Below, one piece after another: positions 17,119 through 26,147 of a DNA stretch of 64,000 bases (positions are counted from its first letter, which is position 1; the number at the start of each line of letters is the position of its first letter). A model generated the notes under the pieces. It was not told where the DNA came from, ran no database searches, and saw only the letters and a program-made list of their open reading frames with translations. The DNA is taken from assembly GCF_028826105.1 (NCBI RefSeq), contig NZ_JAQGPL010000001.1, positions 2,692,501 to 2,756,500 of the forward strand, given 5' to 3'. The translations under genes were made by a program, and so were the position numbers. Origin of the DNA: Paenibacillus humicola (GTDB taxonomy: Bacteria > Bacillota > Bacilli > Paenibacillales > Paenibacillaceae).

Positions 17119-18483
17119 ATGCAGACATCCAAAATCGTCCAGAAAGCGATCGATTATGTGGAAGAACGGCTGCACGAGCCGCTCACGCTTGAACAAATCG
17201 CCGAAGCGGCTTCGATGTCGGTGCCGAATTTGTACCGGTTGTTCTATGCCATAACGGGCCATCCCGTTAAAGAGTACCTGCGTCAGCGACGGACTAGCGA
17301 GGCGGCCTGTCTGCTGCGCGAAACCGATCTTCCTGCGGTTGACATCGGATTCCGGTGTGGGTTCGAGGCGTACTCGACTTTTTTGAAAACGTTCAAACGG
17401 TATACGGGTCTGACCCCGGGGGTTTACCGGCGTTCCGAATCGATCTTCAGCTTCGAACCGATGAATCTTGAAGAACGCGTCTTCTTTGCGGAGGACCGCG
17501 AGATCGCCGAACGATTCCCGGATATGCGGGTCATGAGGCTCGAAGCCGCCCGGGGAGTCGGTTATTTATATCGCTCCGATCATGAGGAGGGAATGGAAGA
17601 AAGGGCCTTTAAGCAGTTCAGGAAGCTTCTCTCGGGGATCGGCATCGATAACGGAAGGCTTCGGCTGTTCGGCTGGAATGTGGATCTTGAAGGAACCGGG
17701 CGGCCGTTTGGCTATCATTTGGCCGCTTTCGGCGAAATCGGTTCCGCACTTGTCTTGGAGCATCCAGAGCTGCACCCGGTTGAACGGCAGGGAGGTCTCT
17801 ATGCCATGAGCCGGATTCCAGCAGGGTCCGGGGAGAGCGTCGCCGCCGCATGGGACCGAATGTTATCAAAATGGCTTCCGAGAAGCGCTTTCAAACTGGG
17901 AGAGCATGGCTATATGGAAGAATATTTTCTATATGGAGACCGGGTTGTCCGCATGAAGCTGTACCTTCCTGTGAGCCGCAGCGCCATTCAGGAAAAGATT
18001 GAATTCGTGGAGCGGCCGGCGGTCAGCGTCATTCGTTTTCGGGCGGAGGGAGCCGGCTGTGCCGAAAAGGCGGATGCGGCGGCCATGACATGGCTCGCCC
18101 GGGACGTTAACGGGAGCTGTAACAGCTTGGACGTATTCATGAGCTGCGGAACCGGAAGCTGGACTGAGGATCACAAATATGAGCTGTATATCTCCCTTCC
18201 GGAAAACAAGGTTCCTGCCGGGAATGACGCGACGCTGCTCTCGCAGCTGGAAGGGGGCCTTTATGCCCGGATGATAAGCGGAGCTTACGGATCTATGACC
18301 GGCGTCCTGGAACGGATTTATCGTTTTCTGAATGCGTCTTCCGAATACCGGCCGGATACCGCACGTACCTGGTACACCAGATACGTACCGGCTCGGGACA
18401 CGGTGCAGCCGGTACAGTCGAATACGTCCTTTGAACGCTCCGTTATCGCGGAGTGTTACGTACCCGTCAGAATGAAGTCATAA
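17119..18483 (+). CDS. AraC-family regulator with two GyrI-like effector domains
   Basis: 454 residues. The AraC DNA-binding domain is N-terminal (about 1-105), with two helix-turn-helix units ending in the AraC signature VDIGFRCGFEAYSTFLKTFK. Two successive regions then resemble GyrI-like small-molecule-binding domains: about 120-285 and about 290-450, the second carrying the ELYISLP and GGLYARM patterns. Most relatives carry one effector domain; two in tandem is less usual. Such proteins often act as drug-responsive activators. It is followed after 14 bases by a VOC-family gene, which is its likely operon partner. Confidence 0.85.
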   Translation: MQTSKIVQKAIDYVEERLHEPLTLEQIAEAASMSVPNLYRLFYAITGHPVKEYLRQRRTSEAACLLRETDLPAVDIGFRCGFEAYSTFLKTFKRYTGLTPGVYRRSESIFSFEPMNLEERVFFAEDREIAERFPDMRVMRLEAARGVGYLYRSDHEEGMEERAFKQFRKLLSGIGIDNGRLRLFGWNVDLEGTGRPFGYHLAAFGEIGSALVLEHPELHPVERQGGLYAMSRIPAGSGESVAAAWDRMLSKWLPRSAFKLGEHGYMEEYFLYGDRVVRMKLYLPVSRSAIQEKIEFVERPAVSVIRFRAEGAGCAEKADAAAMTWLARDVNGSCNSLDVFMSCGTGSWTEDHKYELYISLPENKVPAGNDATLLSQLEGGLYARMISGAYGSMTGVLERIYRFLNASSEYRPDTARTWYTRYVPARDTVQPVQSNTSFERSVIAECYVPVRMKS

Positions 18484-18497
18484 TCGGAGGATCAACC

Positions 18498-19013
18498 ATG
18501 AGCGAACTGCCGAATCGTAAAACGTCACCGGAAGGATATCGGCCGTATGCCGTGCCGAAATTGTTAAAAATGATGCATGGAGGCAAAACGATGGACAAAC
18601 AACTGCAAGCGGAAGATGCTTCAGGGCGGACCAGCCCGATCAGCCCGATCAAAAACAAAGTAGGGTCTATTTTTGTCCCGGTACGGGATATTGAAAAGTC
18701 GCGCAGCTGGTACTGCCGCGTCCTTGGCGTGAACGAAGACGATTGCCCGATTAGTCACGGCCATTTATGCCCGCTTCCGATGGAAGGGACCGGCGTCGTA
18801 TTGGATACGATGCCCAAATGGGGAGGCGGCCGGCCGGAAGGCGCGCCGGCGATCCAAACACCGGCATTCATGCTGATGACGAACAATTTGCAGGGCTCAT
18901 ATGATTATATGAAGTCGCTCGGCGTAGAACTGGAAACGGACATTATGCACGATCACTGGTTCGTGGTGAACGACCCGGACGGCAATAAGCTGATGATCTG
19001 CCGTGAAGGCTAG
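18498..19013 (+). CDS. VOC (glyoxalase/bleomycin-resistance) superfamily protein
   Basis: 171 residues from the ATG at 18498 (CGGAGG upstream). A second in-frame ATG at 18591 also has a GGAGG seven bases before it, so a shorter 140-residue product is possible; the first 50 residues look unstructured. The VOC fold begins at VGSIFVPVRDIEKSRSWYCR and ends at WFVVNDPDGNKLMI, with the usual final D-P-D-G-N. It may bind a metal and a small electrophile or drug. It lies just behind the AraC/GyrI regulator, a pairing that suggests a drug or metabolite response. Confidence 0.82.
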   Translation: MSELPNRKTSPEGYRPYAVPKLLKMMHGGKTMDKQLQAEDASGRTSPISPIKNKVGSIFVPVRDIEKSRSWYCRVLGVNEDDCPISHGHLCPLPMEGTGVVLDTMPKWGGGRPEGAPAIQTPAFMLMTNNLQGSYDYMKSLGVELETDIMHDHWFVVNDPDGNKLMICREG

Positions 19014-19072
19014 GCTTATTGCGGTAAGCTGCAAACGAAAGCTTCGTATTAATTTCATAAACGTCTTTCAAT

Positions 19073-19099
19073 AGGCCGCCCTGCAGGGGGCGGCTGTTT
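19073..19099 (+). terminator. Probable terminator after the VOC gene
   Basis: GCCGCCC pairs with GGGCGGC around a 6-base loop, followed by a short weak T tract. Confidence 0.6.
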
Positions 19100-19259
19100 G
19101 GCGTGAAATTATTTTGACGGGGATGTCGAAGCCGCCTTACCTTATTCGTCGCTTGAATAGGGGACGGGATATCCGGCAGGAAAAAAGGAACATTTATCGA
19201 AATTCCTTGAAAATATCCATTGCCATTCGATAAACCCCAAACAGGAAAGAGGTGTCCCT

Positions 19260-20057
19260 ATGGGTCACGTCATCTCAAAGGACGGCACTACCATCGCCTA
19301 CGATCAGTTGGGTGAAGGACCCGCGCTTATTTTGGTCGACGGTGCGCTCTGTTACCGGGCGTCCGGTCCAAACGGTCCGCTGGCGGCGCAGCTGGCCGGC
19401 CGTTTTTCCGTCTACGCGTACGACCGGCGCGGACGGGGGGAAAGCGGAGACACGAAACCGTATGCGGTTGAACGGGAAGTCGAAGATATCGAGGCATTAA
19501 TCGAGCGGGCCGGCGGATCGGCTTACCTCTATGGCATCTCGTCCGGTGCCGCGTTAGCGCTTGAGGCGGCCAATCGACTTCCGTCCGTCAGGAAATTGGC
19601 GCTCTACGAGGCTCCGTTCATTGTCGACGGCAGCCGCTCCCCGGTACCGGACTTCTATTTGGAGCAGATGAACGGGCTTGTCGAATCGGGCCGGTACGGC
19701 GATGCGATCAAATATTTCATGCGCAAGGGAATCGAAATCCCTTCGATATTCGTCGCCATGATGCAGCTGATGCCGGCATGGCCCAGAATGAAGTCGGTCG
19801 CGCATACGCTTCCTTACGATACGATGCTCACCGTGAGCCTGCAGCAAGGGAAGCCGCTTCCTGCCGGCAAGTGGTCCGCCGTAACCGTACCGACGCTCGT
19901 TGCCGTCGGCGGAAAAAGCCCCGCCTGGATGCGAAACGCGATGCAGGCGCTCGCGGAAACGCTGCCGAATGCCGGTCTTCGAACGATAAGCGGTCAGACG
20001 CACATTGTAAAACCGGCTGTTCTCGCGCCGGTGCTGACCGAATTTTTTACCCCATAA
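19260..20057 (+). CDS. Alpha/beta-fold hydrolase
   Basis: 265 residues, GAAAGAGG upstream of the ATG. The fold is clear: a strand with LILVDGAL near residue 25, a segment YAYDRRGRGESGD, the nucleophile elbow GISSG with the catalytic Ser, an acid candidate late in the chain and a C-terminal His in SGQTHIV. The usual G-x-S-x-G is kept. The substrate is unknown; esterase, lactonase or dehalogenase activity all fit. It begins a run of closely spaced genes (YdeI-like, DinB, GNAT), all on the same strand, which may be one transcript. Confidence 0.87.
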   Translation: MGHVISKDGTTIAYDQLGEGPALILVDGALCYRASGPNGPLAAQLAGRFSVYAYDRRGRGESGDTKPYAVEREVEDIEALIERAGGSAYLYGISSGAALALEAANRLPSVRKLALYEAPFIVDGSRSPVPDFYLEQMNGLVESGRYGDAIKYFMRKGIEIPSIFVAMMQLMPAWPRMKSVAHTLPYDTMLTVSLQQGKPLPAGKWSAVTVPTLVAVGGKSPAWMRNAMQALAETLPNAGLRTISGQTHIVKPAVLAPVLTEFFTP

Positions 20058-20073
20058 TTACGCTGCGGGAGGT

Positions 20074-20532
20074 ATGAACAAGATGAAATTCAAGTCTTTT
20101 CTCAAGCTCAACGGCAAAACGGCGACCGGCATCCCCGTTCCGGAGGATGTGATCGCAGCGCTCGGTTCGGGCAAGAAGCCGGCGGTTAAAATTACCGTCC
20201 AAGGCTATACGTATCGCACGACAGTGGGGTCCATGGGCGGGCAGTTCATGATCCCCGTAAGCGCCGAGCACCGCCAAGCGGCCGGTTTAACCGCAGGCGA
20301 CGAGGTGGAGGTCGACATCGAGCTCGATCAAGAGCCGCGCGAGCTTGCCGTGCCGTCTGATTTCGCCCAGGCGCTCCATCAGGACGATAAAGCCAGGAGT
20401 TACTTTGAAAAATTGTCCTATAGCGGCAAGCGCCGGTTTATTCTCCCGATCGAGGACGCCAAGACGGCGGAAACGCGGCAGCGGCGGATCGATAAAGCGG
20501 TCGCGGCTCTGCGGGAAGGTAAAACGCAGTAA
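20074..20532 (+). CDS. YdeI/OmpD-associated DUF1905 family protein
   Basis: 152 residues. The N-terminal half is a DUF1905-type small beta barrel (ATGIPVPEDVIAALGSGKKP to AGDEVEVDIELD). The C-terminal half is a YdeI-type helical segment (FEKLSYSGKRRFILPIEDAK). Relatives are annotated as bacteriocin-protection or OmpD-associated proteins, but the biochemical role is not known. It starts 16 bases after the hydrolase gene, with GGGAGG upstream, and lies 48 bases before the DinB gene. Confidence 0.85.
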   Translation: MNKMKFKSFLKLNGKTATGIPVPEDVIAALGSGKKPAVKITVQGYTYRTTVGSMGGQFMIPVSAEHRQAAGLTAGDEVEVDIELDQEPRELAVPSDFAQALHQDDKARSYFEKLSYSGKRRFILPIEDAKTAETRQRRIDKAVAALREGKTQ

Positions 20533-20580
20533 TACGCTATGCGCTTCATAAACCACATTCCCCCGAAAGGAGCGACGTCC

Positions 20581-21108
20581 GTGAATTTTAATTGGAACGA
20601 AGCGATTGAGATTTTGGAGCGCACGCCAAAGACTTTGGAAGGGCTGCTTGCCGGTTTATCGGAAGCATGGCTGTCGTGCAGGGAAGGCGACGAAACATGG
20701 AACGCCGGGGAGGTTGTCGATCACCTCATCGAGGCCGAGAAGACGAACTGGATTCCGCGGCTCGAATTTATGCTTCGGGAAGGGGAGCGCGAGCCGTTTC
20801 CCGCCTTCGACCGTTTTGCGCACCTGAACGATGACGCCGAAATGCCGATCGAGCGAAAGCTTGAAGCGTTCAGCATCGTCCGTGCGCAAAATATAGTCAA
20901 GCTGAAGGCGCTCATCGATGATTCTGAGCGTCATTTGGAATGGACGGGCCTGCACCCAGCGCTGGGACCGGTAAAGGCAAGAGAACTGATCTCGGCATGG
21001 GTTGTGCACGATATGACGCATATGGCCCAGATTATTCGGGTGATGGCCGGCAGATACCGCGAGGACGTCGGCGCGTTCAAAAATTATTTGAGCGTACTGA
21101 AACGTTAA
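20581..21108 (+). CDS. DinB-family putative metal-dependent hydrolase
   Basis: 175 residues from the GTG at 20581, which has AAAGGAG at the right distance; the ATG at 20539 does not. The four-helix DinB fold is suggested by the length and by the three metal-binding His positions: one in VVDHLIEAE and two in HDMTHMAQI. Family members include thiol-transferases that use bacillithiol or mycothiol, so a thiol-transfer role is conceivable. It continues the compact gene run that begins with the alpha/beta hydrolase. Confidence 0.87.
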   Translation: MNFNWNEAIEILERTPKTLEGLLAGLSEAWLSCREGDETWNAGEVVDHLIEAEKTNWIPRLEFMLREGEREPFPAFDRFAHLNDDAEMPIERKLEAFSIVRAQNIVKLKALIDDSERHLEWTGLHPALGPVKARELISAWVVHDMTHMAQIIRVMAGRYREDVGAFKNYLSVLKR

Positions 21109-21134
21109 AGCGGTCGTGAAAGGAGGAACCATCC

Positions 21135-21691
21135 GTGGCGGCTTGGACAATTCGGGAAGCGAACGCAATCGATGCGCCGGCGGTCGCGAGAGTTCATGTG
21201 GACTGCTGGCGGTCGACTTACAAAGACTTGATTCCCGCGGACTTCCTTCAAGGGTTATCGTACCGGTCCAGGGAGGAAAGGTGGCGGCGCCGGCTTGAGC
21301 ATCCGCCCGATCGCAGCACATTATTTGTAGCCGAAGACCATGCGGGGCGCATCCTAGGGTTTGCCGACGGCGGGCCCGAGCGATCGGGAGATCCGGAGTA
21401 TGATGGAGAGCTGTATGCCATCTATTTGCTTCCGGAGCATCAACGAAAAGGAATCGGCAGACGGCTATTCCGGAGCGCCGCTGCGTATTTGGCGGAGCAT
21501 CGATTTAACGCATGCTGATCTGGGTGCTGTCCGAAAACCCGAACCGGTATTTTTACGAGGCGCTTGGAGGCCGGTTCATTCGCGAGAAAGAGATTGAAAT
21601 TGGCGGTACGAAGCTGAAGGAATCCGCTTACGGTTGGAAGCTGAACCGGTCCGGTCATATTGAAATAAAGGCGAAGGAGCCGGATGATTAG
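21135..21691 (+). pseudogene. GNAT acetyltransferase disrupted by a one-base frameshift
   Basis: It starts with GTG at 21135 behind AAAGGAGG and reads through a GNAT domain with the acetyl-CoA site LLPEHQRKGIGRRL, but stops at 21518 just after EHRFNA. The expected continuation (MLIWVLSENPNRYFYEALGG, then FIREKEIEIGG) is present in another frame from 21512 to 21691. Inserting one base near 21511 would join the parts into a normal protein of about 185 residues. It is either a real recent frameshift or a sequencing error. The visible first part lacks motif B, so it would probably not be active. Confidence 0.85.
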
Positions 21692-21859
21692 CTGTCTCAG
21701 CTCGGCCTGCGACTGAACAAGGGCAAGGGAAACCGCCGTGCCTTTCAAAAATGCCATTGACAGTCCGCCGCACTTCCTGATTACATAGGACATATGGGAT
21801 GATAAGTAAGCGGATTCATGTCATATAATTCCAACTTGCCGATGGGGGAGATGAAGGTT

Positions 21860-23038
21860 ATGTTACGGGAAACAGCCAGGGCGGCGGTATGGACCGGAAC
21901 GGGACAAATGGAGGTCAGGCAGCTGCCGATTCCCGAGGCGGGCGAAGGGGCGCTTCTGCTGCGCGTCGATGCGGCGAGCGTCTGCGGCACGGACGGTCAT
22001 CTTTTTCCGCAGAATCCGCCTTACAGCGCAATTCTCGGACACGAGGTTACGGGCACGATTGTGCAAATGGGCAAGAATGCGAACCGGACGCAGCATATTT
22101 TTGGCGGACCCGTCCAGGTCGGCGACCGGGTCGTGCTGTATCCTTGGATCACGTGCGGAAAATGCGAAGGCTGCCTGACCTACGGATCGGGAACCTGTAC
22201 GGTCTGCGACAACGCGTTCGTTTATGGTATACCCTACGAGAAGCTGGGACTGGAGGGCGTCGCGGGCATCAGCTCCGATGTCGAGCTGTTTCCTCATTTT
22301 AAAGGCGGGTTTGCCGAATATTTGTATGTTTTCCCCGGCACCTATATGTGGAAGCTTCCGGATGATATGCCCTCCGAAGTTGCCGTGCTGCTCGACCCGC
22401 TGGCGGTAGCCGTTCGCGCCATCGAGCTTGCCGTTATGAGTCCGGGCGTCGTGGAAGAGAGCTTCACCACAAGCTCGTCCGTTGTGGTGATGGGCGCCGG
22501 TCCGGTCGGCGCGTTGACGGCTCTCGTCGCCCGAACGATGGGGGTGGAACGGGTAATTATCGTCGGGGGAAGAAAAGAGCGGCTTTCCATTACCCGGGAA
22601 TTGTCCGATGCCGATGCGGTCATCGATATTCGGGAAACGACGCCGGAAGAACGGATCAAACAGGTCAAAGACATGACGGGCGGCAAAGGAGCGGATGTCG
22701 TCATCCAATGCGCCAACGTTCCCGGCGCTTTTGTCGAGGGGCTGGACATGATCCGGAGAATGGGAACGCTGATCGAAGTCGGCAATATGGTGAATACCGG
22801 CTCGACCGTCGCCATCGACCCGGCACGCCAAATTTGCGGCAAGCATGCGCGCATCATCGGAATGAGCGCAAACTCGGCGAAAGCGTTCGACAAAGCCTTT
22901 CATTTGCTGAAGCGCCATGCCAAAATCAGTTACGACAAGCTGTATACGCATGTTACGTCCCTTGACGAGCTGGAGCGGACGCTGCATCGCATGAGCGACG
23001 GAAATTATATGAAAGGCCTGCTTACCTTCGGACAATGA
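21860..23038 (+). CDS. Zinc-dependent alcohol dehydrogenase family protein
   Basis: 392 residues from the ATG at 21860 with GGGGGAG nine bases upstream; an in-frame ATG at 21818 is an alternative. The catalytic zinc ligands appear in CGTDGH and GHE, and the structural zinc cysteines in CGKCEGC plus the two later cysteines of GTCTVC. The NAD(P)-binding Rossmann motif is VVMGAGPVGAL near residue 215. An extra insertion after the structural zinc site (about 115-150) makes it longer than classic enzymes. It should oxidise an alcohol or polyol. It has its own terminator and no obvious partner. Confidence 0.9.
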   Translation: MLRETARAAVWTGTGQMEVRQLPIPEAGEGALLLRVDAASVCGTDGHLFPQNPPYSAILGHEVTGTIVQMGKNANRTQHIFGGPVQVGDRVVLYPWITCGKCEGCLTYGSGTCTVCDNAFVYGIPYEKLGLEGVAGISSDVELFPHFKGGFAEYLYVFPGTYMWKLPDDMPSEVAVLLDPLAVAVRAIELAVMSPGVVEESFTTSSSVVVMGAGPVGALTALVARTMGVERVIIVGGRKERLSITRELSDADAVIDIRETTPEERIKQVKDMTGGKGADVVIQCANVPGAFVEGLDMIRRMGTLIEVGNMVNTGSTVAIDPARQICGKHARIIGMSANSAKAFDKAFHLLKRHAKISYDKLYTHVTSLDELERTLHRMSDGNYMKGLLTFGQ

Positions 23039-23057
23039 AGCAGGCAGGGGAAATGTA

Positions 23058-23092
23058 AGGGCATCTCCCGGTTTCGGGCGATGCTCTTTTTG
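23058..23092 (+). terminator. Intrinsic terminator after the alcohol dehydrogenase gene
   Basis: AGGGCATC-TCCCG pairs with CGGGCGATGCTCT around a short loop, followed by five T. Confidence 0.85.
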
Positions 23093-23312
23093 TATGTGAG
23101 AAAATTTAGTCTTTACAACGAACGGATGTTCGGTTAAATTGGAATAAAAGTCGGGCTAAAGGGAACCTCAATACGGCTGAAGCCGTCCGGAAAATATTGA
23201 TTTCCGATACCCGCCTATGCGTAGGGCGGATTTTGCGGAGACCGAATCCCGACATGGCCGGTACGGGTCGGACCTACGCATGAACGAACAATGACGGAAA
23301 GGAACGTTCCGC

Positions 23313-24314
23313 ATGCATAAGGAAGAGAACGAGCGGCTGGCTGGGGAAATCGCCGGTCACCTGAAGGACCGGTTCGGAATAACGGTTTGCGATGCCGCGA
23401 CCGCCATCGACAAAGGCTTTCTTAACGTGAAATGGAAAATGCCCACCGATCAAGGTCTTATGTTCGTAAAATATTATCACCCGGAGCGATACAAGCTTCA
23501 TTTGCATCCGGACAGAAGGAATAAGATCGAGAGGACGCTCCGGTTTCAGCAAGAAATGAACGCCTCCGGTATACCGTGCCCCCGGGTATTGTCGTTCGAG
23601 GGACGGCATCTTCAGCAAACGCCGTCGGGATGCATGTATACGGTAATGGAGTGGGTGAACGGACGCGCCGTGGAAGCCGGGCATATGAGCGCGGCACAAA
23701 TGTTCGAGCTTGGTTTGGGAGCCGGACGCATGCATCGGTGGCTCCAATCCGTCCCTCTAAGCGATTCGCCTGGCTGGAAGCCGGATAAGGAAGCTTATTT
23801 AAGGCAGTGGAGAATCAATCGGGAACAGGCGAAGGCTGCCGGCGATCCGACCGTTTTGGAATGGCTCGAACGGTCGCATTCCATCGTCGAGCCGATGGAT
23901 TTCCGGTGCTTTGAATCGTGCAGGACCGGATGGCTGCACTGGGACTTATGGGTGGATAATATATTGTTTAACGAGCGCCGATTGGCCGGTATCGTCGACT
24001 TCGACCGGATGGAGGTGGCCTATCCGGAAATCGATCTGGCTCGTGCCGTTCTTTCCGGGACTCTGCGGGACGGCGAACTGCGATTGGAGGCGGTTCGGGC
24101 GTTCATGGAAGGATACAGGGAGCACGCATATGCGCCGCGCGGCACATTAGCCCGGGCGATGTCTATGATTTACCTGATCGAATCGATCTGGTGGCTTCGG
24201 ACGGAGGTCCGCAAGGAGAGCGGGCTTCGCAGACTGCTCGGCCGCTTCATCGAAGAAATGCATTGGCTCGAGGATCACTGGGCCGATCTGCCGGCTCAGC
24301 TGGAATCGGTATAA
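23313..24314 (+). CDS. APH-like phosphotransferase (aminoglycoside/choline kinase fold)
   Basis: 333 residues. The kinase-like core is visible: an ATP-contacting Lys in LMFVKYYHPE, a hinge region YTVMEWVNG, the catalytic loop GWLHWDLWVDNILF (Asp and Asn in place) and the metal-binding GIVDFDRMEVAYPEIDLARA. It should phosphorylate a small alcohol-containing molecule such as an antibiotic, a sugar or an amino alcohol. It is not a close match to any resistance enzyme I recognise. It is convergent with the HxlR gene and separated from it by a hairpin. Confidence 0.88.
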   Translation: MHKEENERLAGEIAGHLKDRFGITVCDAATAIDKGFLNVKWKMPTDQGLMFVKYYHPERYKLHLHPDRRNKIERTLRFQQEMNASGIPCPRVLSFEGRHLQQTPSGCMYTVMEWVNGRAVEAGHMSAAQMFELGLGAGRMHRWLQSVPLSDSPGWKPDKEAYLRQWRINREQAKAAGDPTVLEWLERSHSIVEPMDFRCFESCRTGWLHWDLWVDNILFNERRLAGIVDFDRMEVAYPEIDLARAVLSGTLRDGELRLEAVRAFMEGYREHAYAPRGTLARAMSMIYLIESIWWLRTEVRKESGLRRLLGRFIEEMHWLEDHWADLPAQLESV

Positions 24315-24340
24315 AAAAGGCGGCATATGGCATGCCGCCG
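24313..24340 (-). terminator. Terminator of the HxlR gene (minus strand)
   Basis: GGCGGCAT and ATGCCGCC form an 8-bp stem. Read on the minus strand it is followed by six T, so it fits the end of the HxlR transcript and may also stop the convergent kinase transcript. Confidence 0.8.
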
Positions 24341-24361
24341 GCAATCGTTCGAAATACGGGG

Positions 24362-24745
24362 TCAGGCTTCCTCAGGCCGTGCTTCCATTTTGGCCGAGAA
24401 TGCCGTCGTTTTTTTGTAGGTGTCGCCCCATTCTTTCATTTTTAAAATTATCGGCACGAGCGTCTTGCCGAATTCCGTCAGCGAATATTCGACCTTGGGC
24501 GGAACCTGGTGGTACACTTCGCGGTGGACGACGCCGTCCTCTTCCAGTTCTCTTAGCTGCAGCGTCAGCATCCTTTGGGTAATTGTCGGACAAATGCGGC
24601 GAAATTCGTTAAACCGGATCGGCCCTTCAATCAAATGGTATAAGAGCACGCCTTTCCATTTCCCGCCAATCACGTCCAGTGTAAATTCGACCGGGCAGCC
24701 TTCATCGTTCGGACAGGCACCGTACCCGCTCTTGCGATCGCGCAA
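24362..24745 (-). CDS. HxlR-family transcriptional regulator
   Basis: 127 residues. The winged HTH is typical: [20 protein letters not shown], then [20 protein letters not shown] and [20 protein letters not shown]. One cysteine sits in the N-terminal segment before the HTH (GCPVEF), as in redox- or aldehyde-sensing relatives, with another at GACPNDEG and a third in RRICPT. It probably binds its own promoter region and may control the divergent FGE-like gene. A sigma-A promoter on this strand is seen at 24809-24837. Confidence 0.92.
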   Translation of the reverse strand: MRDRKSGYGACPNDEGCPVEFTLDVIGGKWKGVLLYHLIEGPIRFNEFRRICPTITQRMLTLQLRELEEDGVVHREVYHQVPPKVEYSLTEFGKTLVPIILKMKEWGDTYKKTTAFSAKMEARPEEA

Positions 24746-24808
24746 TCCTGCTCAACTCCTTAAAAGTATATCCGTTTCTACTGCTCAACACGAATGTACG
24801 TATTGAAA

Positions 24809-24837
24809 ATTATAATATAACCGCGGGGTATTCACAA
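24809..24837 (-). promoter_or_regulatory. Sigma-A promoter for the HxlR gene
   Basis: On the minus strand TTGTGA and TATAAT are separated by 17 bases. The -10 region lies in an AT-rich, partly palindromic stretch, where the regulator could bind. Confidence 0.6.
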
Positions 24838-24886
24838 CCGAAGCGCGTCAAGTCCGATCTTCATATCACGATTTGTAAGATTCGAT

Positions 24887-24892
24887 TATAAT
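24887..24892 (+). promoter_or_regulatory. Possible -10 element for the FGE gene
   Basis: A perfect TATAAT lies about 90 bases before the FGE start codon. No clear -35 is present at the right distance. Confidence 0.4.
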
Positions 24893-24981
24893 AAAAATAC
24901 GAATAAGCGTAAGGGGTGCGAAGTGCTGCTGCCGTTCAGGCGAGGGTGCCTGCATGATTTCAGAACAAAGGATGATTCGAA

Positions 24982-25947
24982 ATGGAAAAGAATACGACGT
25001 GCCCGTGCTGCTCCGCGAGCAGACCGGTTCAATCGGGGCAGCATACCGGGGACGTGCAATTAACGAGTACAGCCGGGCTGCATGTGCCGGCAATCGAAGG
25101 AATGGTTGAGCTTGAAGGCGGACCATTTTTGATGGGGACGGATGATCTGGAGAGCTTTCCCGCTGATGGCGAAGGGCCTGTACGAAACGTAACGATCAAA
25201 CCGTTTCGCATCGATCGCTGCGCCGTTACGAACGAAGCGTTCTCCAAATTCGTGGAGGCGACCGGCTATGTGACGGAGGCCGAACGTTTCGGCTGGTCGT
25301 TTGTATTTCATTTGCTGGCATCGGATCAGGTGCGTGCGTCTGTCAAGCAGGCGGTCCCTCGCACTCCATGGTGGCTTGCCGTTGAAGGCGCCTACTGGAA
25401 GCGGCCGGAAGGACCCGATTCCCATCTTGAGGACCGGATGAATCATCCCGTGGTTCATGTATCCTGGAATGACGCACAGGCTTACTGCCGGTGGGCGGGC
25501 AAAAGGCTGCCTACCGAAGCCGAGTGGGAGTACGCCGCGCGCGGCGGACTCGTTCAGAAGCGTTACCCTTGGGGAGACCTGCTCAAGCCGGACGGCAGAC
25601 ACCGCTGCAACATCTGGCAGGGGAAATTTCCCGTCCGCGACAGCGCGAGTGACGGATATGCGGGCACGTGTCCGGTTGACGCTTTCGAGCCTAACGGGTT
25701 CGGCCTGTATAACGTCTCCGGCAATGTGTGGGAGTGGTGTACGGACTGGTTCAGTCCAGACTATCATTTTGCCGGACCGAAGGTGAACCCGTCGGGACCG
25801 CCGGCCGGACAGGCCAAAGTTACGCGCGGCGGCTCTTACCTTTGCCATAAATCGTACTGCAACCGTTACCGGGTAGCGGCAAGAAGCTCCAATACTCCCG
25901 ACAGTTCCACGGGTAATATAGGATTCCGCTGCGCCGCGGATGTCTGA
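24982..25947 (+). CDS. Formylglycine-generating enzyme (sulfatase-modifying factor)
   Basis: 321 residues, close to the length of aerobic FGE. The FGE-sulfatase domain begins at MVELEGGPFLMGTDD. The C-terminal active-site block GGSYLCHKSYCNRYR is intact, with Cys288 and Cys293 five residues apart as in the copper-binding catalytic pair of human FGE. NTPDSS and GFRCAAD also match. Most SUMF1-like bacterial proteins lack this cysteine pair, so this is likely a true FGE that converts a Cys in CxPxR of sulfatases to formylglycine. No sulfatase or other CxPxR target gene lies in the window. The N-terminus has an extra CPCC segment. Confidence 0.88.
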   Translation: MEKNTTCPCCSASRPVQSGQHTGDVQLTSTAGLHVPAIEGMVELEGGPFLMGTDDLESFPADGEGPVRNVTIKPFRIDRCAVTNEAFSKFVEATGYVTEAERFGWSFVFHLLASDQVRASVKQAVPRTPWWLAVEGAYWKRPEGPDSHLEDRMNHPVVHVSWNDAQAYCRWAGKRLPTEAEWEYAARGGLVQKRYPWGDLLKPDGRHRCNIWQGKFPVRDSASDGYAGTCPVDAFEPNGFGLYNVSGNVWEWCTDWFSPDYHFAGPKVNPSGPPAGQAKVTRGGSYLCHKSYCNRYRVAARSSNTPDSSTGNIGFRCAADV

Positions 25948-26147
25948 TGTCCGCCGGTCGCCGCACTCGTCCAAGGTAGGCTGCCCGAACAGCAGCCCCG
26001 AAACTGCTTACTGTCAGGGATTCGGGGTAAAGGATTTCGCCAAACAGGCTGCCCGTCAGATGCATCTCTTCAAGGAGAAAGCATGGATGATAAAAACGTG
26101 CAGACAGCCTGTTCACTAAACTTAGGCTAACCGATTCCGGCCCGTTT

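Noticed and set aside
21863..23035. Minus-strand frame across the alcohol dehydrogenase gene (390 codons).
   Set aside because: No motif; plus-strand gene has intact zinc and NAD sites.
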